Counted from the first letter of the stretch, positions 25,819 through 35,589 are shown. The stretch is DNA of 64,000 bases from Halomonas sp. YLGW01 (GCF_014840935.1 NZ_CP062005.1:2666001-2730000); one strand, 5' to 3'. Translations and numbers: made by a program. The notes: generated from the sequence alone by a model not told the origin.

Positions 25819-27108
25819 CTAACCGGCCGGCGCCAGGTCGCGACATCTCAGCACCTCATAGCAGGCACCCATGGTGTGGTAGTCACACTTGCCGCCCGGC
25901 GGGCTCTTGCGATCGTCATAGCGCCGATTGTCGGCATCGAGGAGGCGGAACCAGCCGCCATGGCGATGATCGACCAGGTGCTCCCAGGCATAGGCCCAGA
26001 GCCGCTCGTACCACTGCCAGTAGGCGGCGTCGCCGGTGCGCTCGGCCAGCAGGGCGGCGGCGGCCAGGGACTCGGCCTGCACCCAGAAGTACTTGTCGTC
26101 GTCGCAGATTCGGCCATCCGGCGCGAAGCCGTAGTAGAGGCCCCCGCGCGCCTCGTCCCAGGCCGTGTCGAGGGCCGTGTCGAATAGCCGGCGGGCGGTC
26201 GGCAGCAGCCAGTCGTCGTCGCGATAGCGCTCGAGCATCAGCAGCAGCTTCGCCCACTCGGTGAGATGGCCGGGCTGGAAGCCCCAGGGGCGATAGAGGT
26301 GGCGCGGATCGTCCCGATTGTAGTCCCAGTCGACCCGCCAGGCCGCATCGTAATGCTCCCAGATCAGGCCATCGGCCATGGCGGCCTGCCGCACGCAGAT
26401 GTTGTAGGCCAGCGTCATGGCCCGCTCCAGGTAGCGCTCGTCCCGGGTGGCCTCGAAGGCCGCGATCATGGCCTCGCAGCTGTGCATGTTGGCGTTCTGG
26501 CCCCGATACGGTGACACCTCGCGCCAGTCGGCGCTGATCTCGTCCCGATAGAGCCCGTCCTCCGGGGACCAGAAGTGCGTCTCCATCAGGGCATAGGCCT
26601 CGTCCAGCCAGTCGGCGGCCTCCTCGATGCCGGCCTTGAGGGCGGTGGCATAGGCCAGCACGACGAAGGCCAGCCCGTAGCAATGGTTGGTGTCATCGAC
26701 CACCCGATCTCCCTCGAGAATCCAGCGATAGCCGCCGGTCTCGGCGTCTCGATGCTGCTCGCGCAGGAAGCGCAGGCCATGGCGGGTGGCCTCGAGATAC
26801 TCGGGGTTCCCGAACTCGATGCTGGCCATCGCATAGTTGAAGACCATGCGGGTGCTGCTGACCAGATGACGGGTCTGCGTATCGTAAATGCCGCCATCAT
26901 CGCGAAAGGCCTGGAAGTAACCGCCGCCTTCATGATCGATGGCTCGGGGATGATAGAACGCCAAGAGCTCCCGGGCATGGGTCTTCAGGAAGTCTCGGTC
27001 GCGAAACCCCCGCGAGGCGGGGGCGGTGTATGGATCGATGTTGCGGACATGGGTCTCTCTTGTTCGGGTGAGGGTCGGCGCGGGGCCGGAAGGGAGCGCT
27101 CGCGGCAC
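25819..27108 (-). CDS. AGE-family (N-acylglucosamine 2-) epimerase/isomerase, start uncertain
   Basis: About 400 residues of (alpha/alpha)6-barrel with family motifs: FRDRDFLKTHARELLAFYHP, HLVSSTRMVFNYAMA, GGYRWILEG, PYRGQNANMHSCEAMIAA and a C-terminal GGKCDYHTMGACYEVL. Members epimerise or isomerise unphosphorylated sugars such as mannose, glucose or cellobiose. The only upstream in-frame initiator is GTG at the far end, with no ribosome site. An ATG at 27050 has AAGAGAGA before it but is in another frame; one extra G in the G5 run at 27007-27011 would join it to this frame. Programmed, mutational or assembly frameshift cannot be told apart. Confidence 0.8.
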   Translation of the reverse strand: MPRALPSGPAPTLTRTRETHVRNIDPYTAPASRGFRDRDFLKTHARELLAFYHPRAIDHEGGGYFQAFRDDGGIYDTQTRHLVSSTRMVFNYAMASIEFGNPEYLEATRHGLRFLREQHRDAETGGYRWILEGDRVVDDTNHCYGLAFVVLAYATALKAGIEEAADWLDEAYALMETHFWSPEDGLYRDEISADWREVSPYRGQNANMHSCEAMIAAFEATRDERYLERAMTLAYNICVRQAAMADGLIWEHYDAAWRVDWDYNRDDPRHLYRPWGFQPGHLTEWAKLLLMLERYRDDDWLLPTARRLFDTALDTAWDEARGGLYYGFAPDGRICDDDKYFWVQAESLAAAALLAERTGDAAYWQWYERLWAYAWEHLVDHRHGGWFRLLDADNRRYDDRKSPPGGKCDYHTMGACYEVLRCRDLAPAG

Positions 27109-27110
27109 TC

Positions 27111-27134
27111 ACGTATTAAGATCAACGAATACGT
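27111..27134. promoter_or_regulatory. Candidate operator upstream of the epimerase
   Basis: Perfect dyad ACGTATT-10 nt-AATACGT in the gap between the divergent epimerase and glycerate kinase genes, only 3 nt from the GTG that would start the epimerase. A TTAATA -10-like word overlaps it on the minus strand. Confidence 0.45.
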
Positions 27135-27312
27135 TACCCCGGATACCGGCAGGAATGCAGCCAGACGCCCATCACCGAAACCTGAGTCGAAGCCGACCCT
27201 GATCACGCGATCCTGCCTTGGATAGTGCGGTATCAACGGCCAAGAGTTGCCGGCGAGCAGGGAGCACAGGCGTCATGACCCAGAACCCTTCCGAACAAGA
27301 GACCACCACAAG

Positions 27313-28446
27313 ATGAAGATTCTGATTGCGCCGGACAGCTACAAGGATGCCCTCTCCGCCCAGGAAGCCGCCCGTGCCATCGCCGACGGCATTCGACGCG
27401 CCGACCCCGAGGCCGAGACGCTGCTGTGCCCGATGGGCGATGGGGGCGAAGGCACCCTCGATGCGCTGCTGGCCGCGACCGGCGCCGAGCGTCGCCTCGT
27501 CGAGGTGCAGGATGCCCTGGGCCGGCCCCGCCGGGCCGCCTGGGGCTGGCAGGCGGATACTCGCCAGGCCTTCGTCGAGCTAGCCGAAGCCAGCGGCCTG
27601 CAGCATCTCGCCGCCGAAGAACGCGATGCCCTGCACAGCACCACCCACGGGCTCGGCGAGCTGATGCGCGCGGCGCTGGATGCCGGCGCCGAGCGCCTGC
27701 TGCTGACCCTCGGCGGTAGCGCCACCAACGATGGCGGCGCCGGCATGCTCAGCGCGCTGGGGGCCCGCTTCCTGGATGACGGCGGCCGGGAGCTGCCGCC
27801 GGGAGGCGCGGCGCTGGCCGAGCTCGCGCAAATCGACCTCTCGGGGCTCGACCCTCGCCTGTCGCGCCTCAAGGTGGAGGCCGCGGTGGACGTCGATAAC
27901 CCGCTGCTCGGCGCCAAGGGCGCCAGCGCCGTGTTCGGGCCCCAGAAGGGCGCCAGCCCCGCCGAGGTCGAGCGCCTGGATGCGGCCCTTGGCCGCCTCG
28001 CCGCGGTGGCCGCCGACTGCCTGAGCCACGATCATCGTGACCGGCCGGGCGCCGGTGCCGCCGGGGGCATGGGCTTCGCCGCCAGCGCCTTCCTCGAGGC
28101 CGAGCTGCGCCCCGGCATCGAGCTGGTGATGGATGCCGTCGGCTTCGATGCCCTGCTTGAGCGGGCCGACTGGGTGATCACCGGCGAGGGCCAGCTCGAC
28201 GGCCAGAGCCTGTCGGGCAAGACCCCCGTGGGCATCGCCCGCCGTGCCCGCGCCAAGGGCGTGCCGACCCTCGCCCTGGCCGGTCGGCTGGGCGACGGCT
28301 GGCAGGCCGCCCATGATGAGGGCATCGTCGCCGCCTTCGCCCTGGCCGATGGCCCCATGGCCCTCGACGAAGCCCTGGCCCGCACCCCGGAACTGCTGGC
28401 CGACCGCGCCGAGAGCCTGATGCGCCTCGTCGCCGCCGCAGGCTGA
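27313..28446 (+). CDS. Glycerate 2-kinase (GlxK/GarK family)
   Basis: 377 residues. N-terminal MKILIAPDSYKDALSAQEAA is the family start, followed by GDGGEGTLDAL, LTLGGSATNDGGAGM, VDNPLLGAKGASAVFGPQKG and the C-terminal GEGQLDGQSLSGKTPVGIAR. It phosphorylates D-glycerate to 2-phosphoglycerate with ATP in the cytosol. The upstream frame extension has no homology. A GhrA-like reductase 6 kb away can produce glycerate, though the two are not in one operon. Confidence 0.92.
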   Translation: MKILIAPDSYKDALSAQEAARAIADGIRRADPEAETLLCPMGDGGEGTLDALLAATGAERRLVEVQDALGRPRRAAWGWQADTRQAFVELAEASGLQHLAAEERDALHSTTHGLGELMRAALDAGAERLLLTLGGSATNDGGAGMLSALGARFLDDGGRELPPGGAALAELAQIDLSGLDPRLSRLKVEAAVDVDNPLLGAKGASAVFGPQKGASPAEVERLDAALGRLAAVAADCLSHDHRDRPGAGAAGGMGFAASAFLEAELRPGIELVMDAVGFDALLERADWVITGEGQLDGQSLSGKTPVGIARRARAKGVPTLALAGRLGDGWQAAHDEGIVAAFALADGPMALDEALARTPELLADRAESLMRLVAAAG

Positions 28447-28584
28447 CTCAAGGCGCGCTGAGGCGATCTCTCGCCAAGCGAGCCAGGCTCACCCTGCACC
28501 TCTCCTGCACCTCGCCCGGCAATCCCCCGTGACCGCGTAAGCCCGTGACCGCTTAAGCCCCCCATCGGGGGCTATGCTGGTGAT

Positions 28585-29256
28585 ATGTGCGGACGCTACT
28601 CACTTTACGATTACCCACGTCTCTCCCAGGCCATCCGGCTGATCCCAGGGCTGGCTGGCCCCGAGCCCCACGCCCCGCGCTACAACGTGGCCCCGGGCAC
28701 CTGGATACTGGGCATCCGGCGACCGGAGCCCGACGGCGCCCCCATGATCGACGACCTGTGGTGGGGCTATCGCCCCGCCTGGGCCGGCCCCGATGCCCCG
28801 CAGCCGATCAACGCCCGGGTCGAAACCCTCGCCACCAGCCGCTATTTCAAGGGCGCCTTTCGCCACCACCGCTGCCTGATCCCGGCGGATGGCTGGTACG
28901 AATGGCTCCCCCAAGCGGGCGGCAAGCAGCCGTACTATCTATGCAGGGAGGATCGCGCCACCCTCTTCCTGGCCGGCATCTGGGGGGCCTTCGCCGACGG
29001 CACCGCGGGCTGTGCCATCGTTACCGAACCCGCACGGGGCAACGCCCGGGAGATTCATGACCGTATGCCGCTGCTGCTTAACGACGACAGCCTGAGGACT
29101 TGGCTGGATAGCACACTCCAGGAGCGCGACGCCATCAGATCGGCCGTTCATCACCTGGACGCGGACACGCTCACGCACTGGCCAGTCAGCACCCGCATCA
29201 ACCGGCCTACCCACGACGACCCGAGACTCATCGAGCCCGAGAGTGATAAACACTGA
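28585..29256 (+). CDS. yedK: SOS response-associated peptidase, YedK/HMCES
   Basis: 223 residues. MCGRY starts with the essential Cys2, which after Met removal cross-links to abasic sites in single-stranded DNA. Other conserved points are PRYNVAPGT, the active Asn in NARVET, Glu in WYEW and His in EIHDRMPLLL. It shields abasic DNA during replication. All catalytic residues are present. Single gene. Confidence 0.93.
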   Translation: MCGRYSLYDYPRLSQAIRLIPGLAGPEPHAPRYNVAPGTWILGIRRPEPDGAPMIDDLWWGYRPAWAGPDAPQPINARVETLATSRYFKGAFRHHRCLIPADGWYEWLPQAGGKQPYYLCREDRATLFLAGIWGAFADGTAGCAIVTEPARGNAREIHDRMPLLLNDDSLRTWLDSTLQERDAIRSAVHHLDADTLTHWPVSTRINRPTHDDPRLIEPESDKH

Positions 29257-29363
29257 GTCTAGGAGTGGTCACTTGGTGTAGGGTCCCGGATGATCGGATC
29301 GCCTCGCTTCCGAACAAGCTCAAGACAAGCTGCCTAATCATGAATATTTGGGGCTGAGAACAG

Positions 29364-30263
29364 TTACAGCGACAAACCGCTGACCTCGCGGCGAAACAGG
29401 GTTGCCAACCGCTCTGCACCGGGGTGAAGCGGTACCCCCCTGAGCTTGAGCAGTCCCACTGTAAACCGCGGAAAATCACTCAGCATATCGAAACAAGCTA
29501 ACCCTTGGCCCGAGAGTGGATTATCCGCAAAGAAGCGTGGGGCTAAGCCTATCAGGTCGGTCTGACGCATTAGCTCGACCATCAACGTCGATGAGTCACA
29601 GCTTACTACCCGTTCCGACATCTCTATGCCACGCGCGTTTAGCCAGCTCGTCAAATAGTGTGCAGAACTGCCGGCCGCGAGGTTGAGGACCCAACGGGCC
29701 TGGGACAACCCTGTCCAGTCGGTGGCTCCCAGCAGAGGATGACCTACCCGCCCTACAGGCGCGGAGAGAAGTTCTGCTAACGGCTCGAGAGTAATCTCGT
29801 AAGGCAACTGAGAGACCTCAGCCACGGCAACGGCAAAGTCGATTCTCCCTTCCATCAGCCCCGGCAAAAGGGTGCTCAGCATGCCTTCCGCTAGGACAAC
29901 ACGCGCATCTGGCTGCTCTTGCTCGAAGGTCTTCAAAACACTCGGTAGTGCGGTTGCTGCGATAGCAGTAGTGACCGCTACCGAGACTTGAGTACCGGCG
30001 CCGCCACGCAGCCAGCGGATTTCATCGCGTGCCTTATCAAGGGTAGCCATGGCCAGCCGCGTCCGCATAAGTAGTGCTTTTCCGGCGGGAGTGAACTCAA
30101 CCCCACGGTAGCTGCGAATCAGTAGCTCAGCTCCCACGTTGGCCTCCAGCTCACGCATAGCCCGAGTCAGGGCGCTCTGGCTGAGATGCAGGGAGCGAGC
30201 CGCACCACGAATCGAACCCTCATCGGCGATGCGCAGAAAAGCTTTCAGCTGGTGCTCTTTCAT
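29364..30263 (-). CDS. LysR-family regulator of the amidohydrolase/transporter unit
   Basis: 299 residues. Helix-turn-helix at the N-terminus (KAFLRIADEGSIRGAARSLHLSQSALTRAMRELE in two parts, about 7-40), then the effector domain. It lies divergent from the M20 amidohydrolase with a 116-nt gap, so it most likely activates that gene and the transporter. Base composition is lower in G+C than the flanking genes, as in the next two genes. The 107-nt gap before it toward yedK is also A+T-richer. Confidence 0.88.
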   Translation of the reverse strand: MKEHQLKAFLRIADEGSIRGAARSLHLSQSALTRAMRELEANVGAELLIRSYRGVEFTPAGKALLMRTRLAMATLDKARDEIRWLRGGAGTQVSVAVTTAIAATALPSVLKTFEQEQPDARVVLAEGMLSTLLPGLMEGRIDFAVAVAEVSQLPYEITLEPLAELLSAPVGRVGHPLLGATDWTGLSQARWVLNLAAGSSAHYLTSWLNARGIEMSERVVSCDSSTLMVELMRQTDLIGLAPRFFADNPLSGQGLACFDMLSDFPRFTVGLLKLRGVPLHPGAERLATLFRREVSGLSL

Positions 30264-30379
30264 AGTAAGTGATGCTTTTTGGTTGTCATCAGGCTGGAAT
30301 AGTCGTCTTTACAGTATCACATGGCGCTGACAGCATCAGAACGAGCTGAAAAAAAACCAAGACCAAAAGGTGGGAAATC

Positions 30380-31624
30380 ATGAACCAGGCCGAGACGATA
30401 TCGCCTCATTTAGACGAGATGCAGACTTGGCGGCGTCATCTTCATCAACACCCAGAACTCGGCTTTGAAGAGTTCGACACCAGCCAGCTGGTTGCAGAGC
30501 GGTTGAAGGAATGGGGGTATGAAGTACACACCGGCATCGCCGTGACCGGCTTGGTCGGCGTTCTGAGCTGGGGTGACGGCTCGGGTCCTAAACTTGGGCT
30601 ACGTGCGGATATGGATGCTCTACCAATCCATGAAGCTACCGGTCTGCCTTGGGCCAGCCAAGTAGCTGGCAGGATGCATGCGTGCGGCCATGACGGCCAC
30701 ACTGCCATCCTGCTGGGCGTGGCCGAAGCCGTCGCCCGCCAACACCGAGAGCAGGGACTGCCTGGAAGCGGCACCTTGCACCTGATTTTCCAGCCCGCCG
30801 AGGAGCTGGGCGGCGGCGGTGGTGCACAGCGTATGCTCGATGAGGGGCTGTTCGAGCGCTTTCCCTGTGACGCCCTCTTCGCCTTGCACAACATGCCGGG
30901 CTTTCCCACTGGGCAACTGCGCTTCCGGGAAGGGGAGTTCATGGCATCGTCGGATACTGTCACCCTGACCTTTACTGGCAAGGGTGGGCACTGTGCTGTG
31001 CCTCATCTTGCAACCGACCCAACCTTGCCTGCGGCCGCTACCGTGCTAGCCCTGCAAAGTATCGTAGGCCGCAACGTTGACCCTAACCTTACTTCGGTAA
31101 TCAGTGTGGGCCGCATGCAGTCGGGCAGCGCCTCCAACGTGATCCCCGACAGTGCTGAGCTGGCACTCAGCGTGCGCACCCTAGACTCTGATGTCCGCGA
31201 CATCTTGGAGCGCCGTATTCGCGACCTGGCTTCCTCTCAGGCAGCTGCCTTCGATTGCCGGTGCGACATTGACTACGTCCGCGGCTATCCAGTGTTGGTC
31301 AACTCCCCTGAAGAGACCCAGTTAGCAATCGAGACCGCTCGAGAGATGTTCGGTGAGGCACAGGTGGAAGCGAGTACCGCGCCGCTGACCGGTAGCGAGG
31401 ACTGCGCTTATTTCTTGAATCAGGTGCCGGGCTGCTACTTCCTTGTCGGCAATGGCGACAACGGCCATGACGGCGGGGCCGCCATCGGGCCATGCAGCGT
31501 CCACAACCCCCACTATGACTTTAATGATGATTGCATGGGGCCGGCCGCGACCTTCCTGGTCGGCTTAATCTCACGTTACTTCTCACCAGATAGCGCTGTA
31601 CCAAGTACTTCCCGCTGTGAGTAA
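30380..31624 (+). CDS. M20-family amidohydrolase (HipO/N-acyl amino acid hydrolase type)
   Basis: 414 residues. Metal-site motifs: WRRHLHQHPELGFEE, GLRADMDALP, GRMHACGHDGHTAILLG, IFQPAEELGGGG, LHNMPGFPTGQ and the late TGSEDCAYFLN. These fit hippurate/acetyl-amino-acid/auxin-conjugate hydrolases with a bimetal centre, acting in the cytosol. AAGGTGGG precedes the ATG. The transporter gene follows after 53 nt, so it presumably brings in the conjugate or takes up or exports a product. Lower G+C than the surrounding genome. Confidence 0.88.
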   Translation: MNQAETISPHLDEMQTWRRHLHQHPELGFEEFDTSQLVAERLKEWGYEVHTGIAVTGLVGVLSWGDGSGPKLGLRADMDALPIHEATGLPWASQVAGRMHACGHDGHTAILLGVAEAVARQHREQGLPGSGTLHLIFQPAEELGGGGGAQRMLDEGLFERFPCDALFALHNMPGFPTGQLRFREGEFMASSDTVTLTFTGKGGHCAVPHLATDPTLPAAATVLALQSIVGRNVDPNLTSVISVGRMQSGSASNVIPDSAELALSVRTLDSDVRDILERRIRDLASSQAAAFDCRCDIDYVRGYPVLVNSPEETQLAIETAREMFGEAQVEASTAPLTGSEDCAYFLNQVPGCYFLVGNGDNGHDGGAAIGPCSVHNPHYDFNDDCMGPAATFLVGLISRYFSPDSAVPSTSRCE

Positions 31625-31677
31625 TCGTGGCAAGTGACAATATAAACAAGATCGCCAAATTATTCTGAGGTAATCAC

Positions 31678-33090
31678 ATGAAACAGCACGATGACGCCGG
31701 TACTCTCTCCACGCCGCATGGAAAGCGCAAGAGGATGCGCGAATTCCCTGATCCCATGGTGTTGATCTTCCTGGTACTCATAGTCGTCTATCTGCTCTCT
31801 TTCATCGTGCCGGCGGGAGAGTTCGCCAGGGAGTTAGTAGAAGGTCGCAACCGGGTAATCCCAGGCTCCTTCGAATATATCCCTGACGTTGCTCTCATTC
31901 ATCCATTCCGGCTCTTCGTGGCGATTCCCGAAGGCATGATCAATGCTGCCCAGTTTCTCTTCATAGTCTTCATCGCGGGCGGACTGTTCCATGTACTCAA
32001 GGGCACCGGCGCCCTAGAGAATGCCATCGGAGTGGCAGCCTACCGCATGGGGGCGGGACGGAGCGTGAAGAGCCGCAACGTGATCCTCACTGCAGGCACC
32101 TTCATCTACGGCTTCTTTGGTATGACTGTGGGCAGCGAAAACAACATGGCTCTGGTGCCACTAGGCGTGTTGATCGCTTCCGCAATCGGCTGCTCACGGC
32201 TGGTAGGAGTGACGATGGCAGTCGGGGGCATCGGGGTGGGTTTCGCACTCTCGCCCATCAACCCCTATACGGTGGGGGTAGCCCAGAGTATTGGCGAGCT
32301 ACCGCTCTTCTCCGGCTGGGAACTACGTACCCTGATGATGCTGCTCTGTCTATCAACCCTTGCAGCCTACATCTGCCTGCGCGTGGTGAACCTGGAGTTT
32401 CGCGATGATCAACCGGCGGAGATGAGTCGTGAGCTTAAGGACTACACCCTCGCTCGCAACGATCTGGTCGTATTAGGCCTTTTCCTCACCGGCCTGACCG
32501 TCATGTTGTTCGGGATTTTCACGCGTGGCTGGTATATCAAGGAGATATCCGGAATATTCCTGCTGATGGCAATGCTGATCGGTTTCGCCAGTGGGCTCAG
32601 CCCCAACCGTCTGGTTAAGCAGATGATGGAGGGAGCCTCATCGGTCACCTCTAGCGCTCTGATCATCGGCCTAGCCGCCTCTATTCAAGTGATTCTCAAA
32701 GACGCCCGCATCCTCGACACTATCATCCACTCGCTCAGCCAAGTAGCCGTCGATATGCCAATCGCTCCGGCCGCAGTGATCACTAGCGTGATCCAAGGGC
32801 TGATTAACCTGTTTATCCCCAGTGGTTCTGCCCAGGCGCTAGTCACCATGCCGATCCTGATCCCCCTGGCCGATTTGATCGGAATGAGCCGTCAGCTGAT
32901 GGTTAGCGCTTTCCAGGTGGGGGATGGCCTATCCAACATGTTTATCCCTACTGCCGGAAGCGTTCTAGCCATGCTAGCCCTGGGGCGGGTGTCCTATGCG
33001 CAGTGGCTACCAGTGATTCTGCCGGTGATGCTGCCACTTTTTGGGATGTGCTGGATCGCCTTGGTTGTGGCCCATTACATCGGCTATTGA
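31678..33090 (+). CDS. YfcC-family ion/organic anion transporter
   Basis: 470 residues with about 12 helices. N-terminal FPDPMVLIFLVLIVVYLLSF and IVPAGEF are typical of the YfcC/DcuC-like family. The paired substrate loops are FGMTVGSENNMALVPLGVL and INLFIPSGSAQALVTMPILIPL. Family members carry C4-dicarboxylates, peptides or amino-acid derivatives. GAGGT is 8 nt before the ATG. Coupled by position to the M20 hydrolase. A strong terminator follows. Confidence 0.87.
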   Translation: MKQHDDAGTLSTPHGKRKRMREFPDPMVLIFLVLIVVYLLSFIVPAGEFARELVEGRNRVIPGSFEYIPDVALIHPFRLFVAIPEGMINAAQFLFIVFIAGGLFHVLKGTGALENAIGVAAYRMGAGRSVKSRNVILTAGTFIYGFFGMTVGSENNMALVPLGVLIASAIGCSRLVGVTMAVGGIGVGFALSPINPYTVGVAQSIGELPLFSGWELRTLMMLLCLSTLAAYICLRVVNLEFRDDQPAEMSRELKDYTLARNDLVVLGLFLTGLTVMLFGIFTRGWYIKEISGIFLLMAMLIGFASGLSPNRLVKQMMEGASSVTSSALIIGLAASIQVILKDARILDTIIHSLSQVAVDMPIAPAAVITSVIQGLINLFIPSGSAQALVTMPILIPLADLIGMSRQLMVSAFQVGDGLSNMFIPTAGSVLAMLALGRVSYAQWLPVILPVMLPLFGMCWIALVVAHYIGY

Positions 33091-33179
33091 CGCCATGAAG
33101 CAGCTTGGGATCCCGTAGCCCCTCGGCGAGTCGGTTGCCGCCCATCGTATAAGTTGATTAACTCGCCCAGCAATAAGAA

Positions 33180-33205
33180 AGCCCCGCCAAGGATTTGGCG
33201 GGGCT
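33180..33205 (+). terminator. Terminator after the YfcC-family gene
   Basis: Perfect 11-bp stem AGCCCCGCCAA/TTGGCGGGGCT with a 4-nt loop, 90 nt past the stop codon. Confidence 0.8.
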
Positions 33206-33707
33206 TAGACATCAATGGAGTAAGGAAGTGCTTGCATTGAAAGTTTAACGACCTCGCGCCAAGACTTCTATCTTGGGTATGTTGATTTCCCCCTGATTTA
33301 GGTCCATCCACAATGTGATAAACCGCTCCTTAATGCACGCCACAGGTTGAAGCCGCACAATGCGATATAAGCATACAGTCAAACTTATGGAATCAATCGA
33401 CATATTAAAATCATATAATAAAAGCAAGGGACAGCCGCCTCCTTTCAAGCTTCGATTATTCATAAGGTGATAATTGGGATGACGCGATCATGGCGATGCT
33501 TGTGAACTTCGAGGAGCAAATGGATAAACGGCTAGAGTTACTGGAATCTTCAGGCTGAGTGAACTGAAGACGCCATAAACATCAAGATGGAGTACAACAG
33601 CATTAAATTTATCCACATGGCATCGAATAAGACGCCGGATGAACACCGTGTGGATAAGTGCAGCAAGGAACAATGGGGAGGGGAAACAAACGTTACGGCT
33701 TGGCGTT
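33206..33707. other. A+T-rich intergenic region, no convincing gene
   Basis: About 500 nt between the transporter terminator and the tRNA gene. Several short open frames exist (60-75 codons, minus strand; a 22-codon plus-strand frame at 33490), but none shows a domain, a good ribosome site or neighbour-like codon use. No integrase or direct-repeat att pair was seen. It may be remnant DNA at the edge of an acquired block. Confidence 0.6.
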
Positions 33708-33784
<77 letters not shown>

Positions 33785-33846
33785 TTATCAGCGCGGGCGT
33801 ATGATAGCGAATCCCGCCGGGCGAGACCAGCGGGATTCGCCCTACA

Positions 33847-34884
33847 TTAGGTCATCGAGAGGATGGTGTAAGGCGCTTCGCAGGCATGGCGCTCGTCGCG
33901 CTCGTCCACGCTGCCAAGGGCGAGGTTGCGGTCGTTGTCGTAGGCGACGAACAGGCGGTCGTGATCCAGCACGGCCAGGCCTTCGGCCTTATGCTCGAAC
34001 TCCAGCGGCTGGCCTTCCAGGTTAGTCACCAGCTCGGGCTCGCGGCGGGCACGGAAGTCCTCGAGGCTCATCTGCCACAGGTAGCCGCCGATGTGCTCTT
34101 CGCCGGCCTCTTCGGTCTCGAAGCTGGTCAGCAGGTAGAGCCTGGCGTGGTAGGGGTCATACTCGAGGCTCGAGAGGCCACACACGAACCGCACGCCGTC
34201 GAACCGGCTGGGGTCGAAGGCATAGCACTCGCGCATCTCATCGAGGAACTCGAGGTTGCCGTTCTCGGTGATCTTGTAGTGGGCGCCGACCACGCGGCTG
34301 ACGTACTCGAAGTCGTCGTGGGCCTGGCCCTGCTCGCGCACGCCGAACAGCAGCAGGCCATCGCCGCGCTCGCCGGGAATCGCCGCCAGCCCCTCGATCT
34401 TGTAGTACGGAAAGCCAATCACGGCGTTGAGCTTGCCGCGCAGCTCCAGCGAGCCTTCCACGCCATCGCGGGGGTCGGGGTCGACCACCTGCACCTGGTC
34501 GGGCTTGCCGAGCGGCCAGATCAGCAGGTGGTTGTAGTCGTTGAGGGCGTGGCTGTCGGCATCCAGGCGATCGAAGCCGGTGGTGGCCAGCACATGGCGG
34601 CCATCGGCGGTCAGGGCGAAGTCCTCGTACTTCACGGCCTGCTTGATCAGCGGCTGGGTGTAGTAGGCAAGGGCGGTGTCGTCGGGCCCGGCATCACGCA
34701 TCGGCAGGGCGAAGCAGGCCGAGCGCTCCTCACCAGGAATCGGCTTGTCGCTCGCCATCAGCAGCCGCTCGCCGTCGAAGGCCACCGCCGAGACCTCGGC
34801 GTTGACCAGCTCGCCCTTGGCATCGCGCAGGCCGGCGGGGAAGCAATGAATGGTGCCTTGTTGCAGGATACTGGCGCGGGTCAT
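33847..34884 (-). CDS. Conserved hypothetical protein, possible beta-propeller
   Basis: 345 residues, no signal peptide or membrane span. Repeating strand-turn units (VAFDGERLLMASDKP, FALTADGRHVLATTGFDR, GLAAIPGERGDGLLLFGVRE, GLAVLDHDRLFVAYDNDRN) look like a beta-propeller. Some similarity in style to phytase-like or DUF3616 proteins, but I do not recognise the family with certainty. AAGGA precedes the ATG. It lies divergent from a YceI-like gene. Function unknown. Confidence 0.75.
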   Translation of the reverse strand: MTRASILQQGTIHCFPAGLRDAKGELVNAEVSAVAFDGERLLMASDKPIPGEERSACFALPMRDAGPDDTALAYYTQPLIKQAVKYEDFALTADGRHVLATTGFDRLDADSHALNDYNHLLIWPLGKPDQVQVVDPDPRDGVEGSLELRGKLNAVIGFPYYKIEGLAAIPGERGDGLLLFGVREQGQAHDDFEYVSRVVGAHYKITENGNLEFLDEMRECYAFDPSRFDGVRFVCGLSSLEYDPYHARLYLLTSFETEEAGEEHIGGYLWQMSLEDFRARREPELVTNLEGQPLEFEHKAEGLAVLDHDRLFVAYDNDRNLALGSVDERDERHACEAPYTILSMT

Positions 34885-34953
34885 CGCGATGTCCTTTGCA
34901 GTGGATTACTCTCAATGCCACCACGCTAACATGCCTGCCGGGAGACACCGCCA

Positions 34954-35589
34954 GTGTTCACACACGCTTCACATTCCCACCGCCGGGGGCTATCGGCGGC
35001 CGCCACCGTGCTTTCCCTGTTTGCCATGCTCGTCCTCTGCGCGATGATCAGCCTGCCCGCCCAGGCGGCCTGGCAGCTGGATCCCTCCCACTCGGCGCTC
35101 GAGGCCACGGTGATCGAGTTAACGCCGCAAGGCCCAGTGCCGCACCAGCACCGAGTGCGGGAGCTCTCGGGCAGCATCGGTGAGGATGGCACCCTGCGCC
35201 TGCCGCTTCGCTTGAGCCAGACCGACGTGCTGGAGCGCCTGGGCGGCCTGCCGGTGTGGCTCAAGGGCATGACCGAGCTGCCACTGGCCACCCTGGTCAC
35301 CCAACTGCCGCCGGAGCGGCTCAACAACCTGGCGGTGGGCGATTCACTCACCGAGACGCTGAGCTTCCGGGTCGATGCCGAGGGCGTGAACCGGCAGGAG
35401 CCCCTGGCGCTGCGCTTCACCCGCGAGAGTGCATCACGCATCCGGATCAGCACCGCCGAGCGGGTCGCGGTGGATGGCCGCGAGCTGATGGCCAACCCCA
35501 CCCTGCGCACCGTGATATTGCTACTCGGCTACGAGCAGATCGGCGACGAGGTGCCGGTCACCTTGGATGCCACCCTGATCGAGCGCTGA
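34954..35589 (+). CDS. Secreted YceI-like lipocalin-fold protein
   Basis: 211 residues from a GTG start with GGGAG about 9 nt upstream. Signal peptide about 1-38 (hydrophobic, ending PAQAA), then WQLDPSHSALEATVIEL, which resembles the first strand of YceI proteins (isoprenoid-binding lipocalin-like barrels in the periplasm). The usual YceI HS-x-F core is partly altered, so it is a divergent member. Later strands (LSFRVDAEGVNRQEPLALRF) fit the barrel pattern. Ligand unknown. Confidence 0.7.
   Translation: MFTHASHSHRRGLSAAATVLSLFAMLVLCAMISLPAQAAWQLDPSHSALEATVIELTPQGPVPHQHRVRELSGSIGEDGTLRLPLRLSQTDVLERLGGLPVWLKGMTELPLATLVTQLPPERLNNLAVGDSLTETLSFRVDAEGVNRQEPLALRFTRESASRIRISTAERVAVDGRELMANPTLRTVILLLGYEQIGDEVPVTLDATLIER

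Noticed and set aside
33490-33558. 22-codon frame MAMLVNFEEQMDKRLELLESSG
   Set aside because: No ribosome site, no recognised peptide family; probably chance or a gene remnant in A+T-rich DNA.
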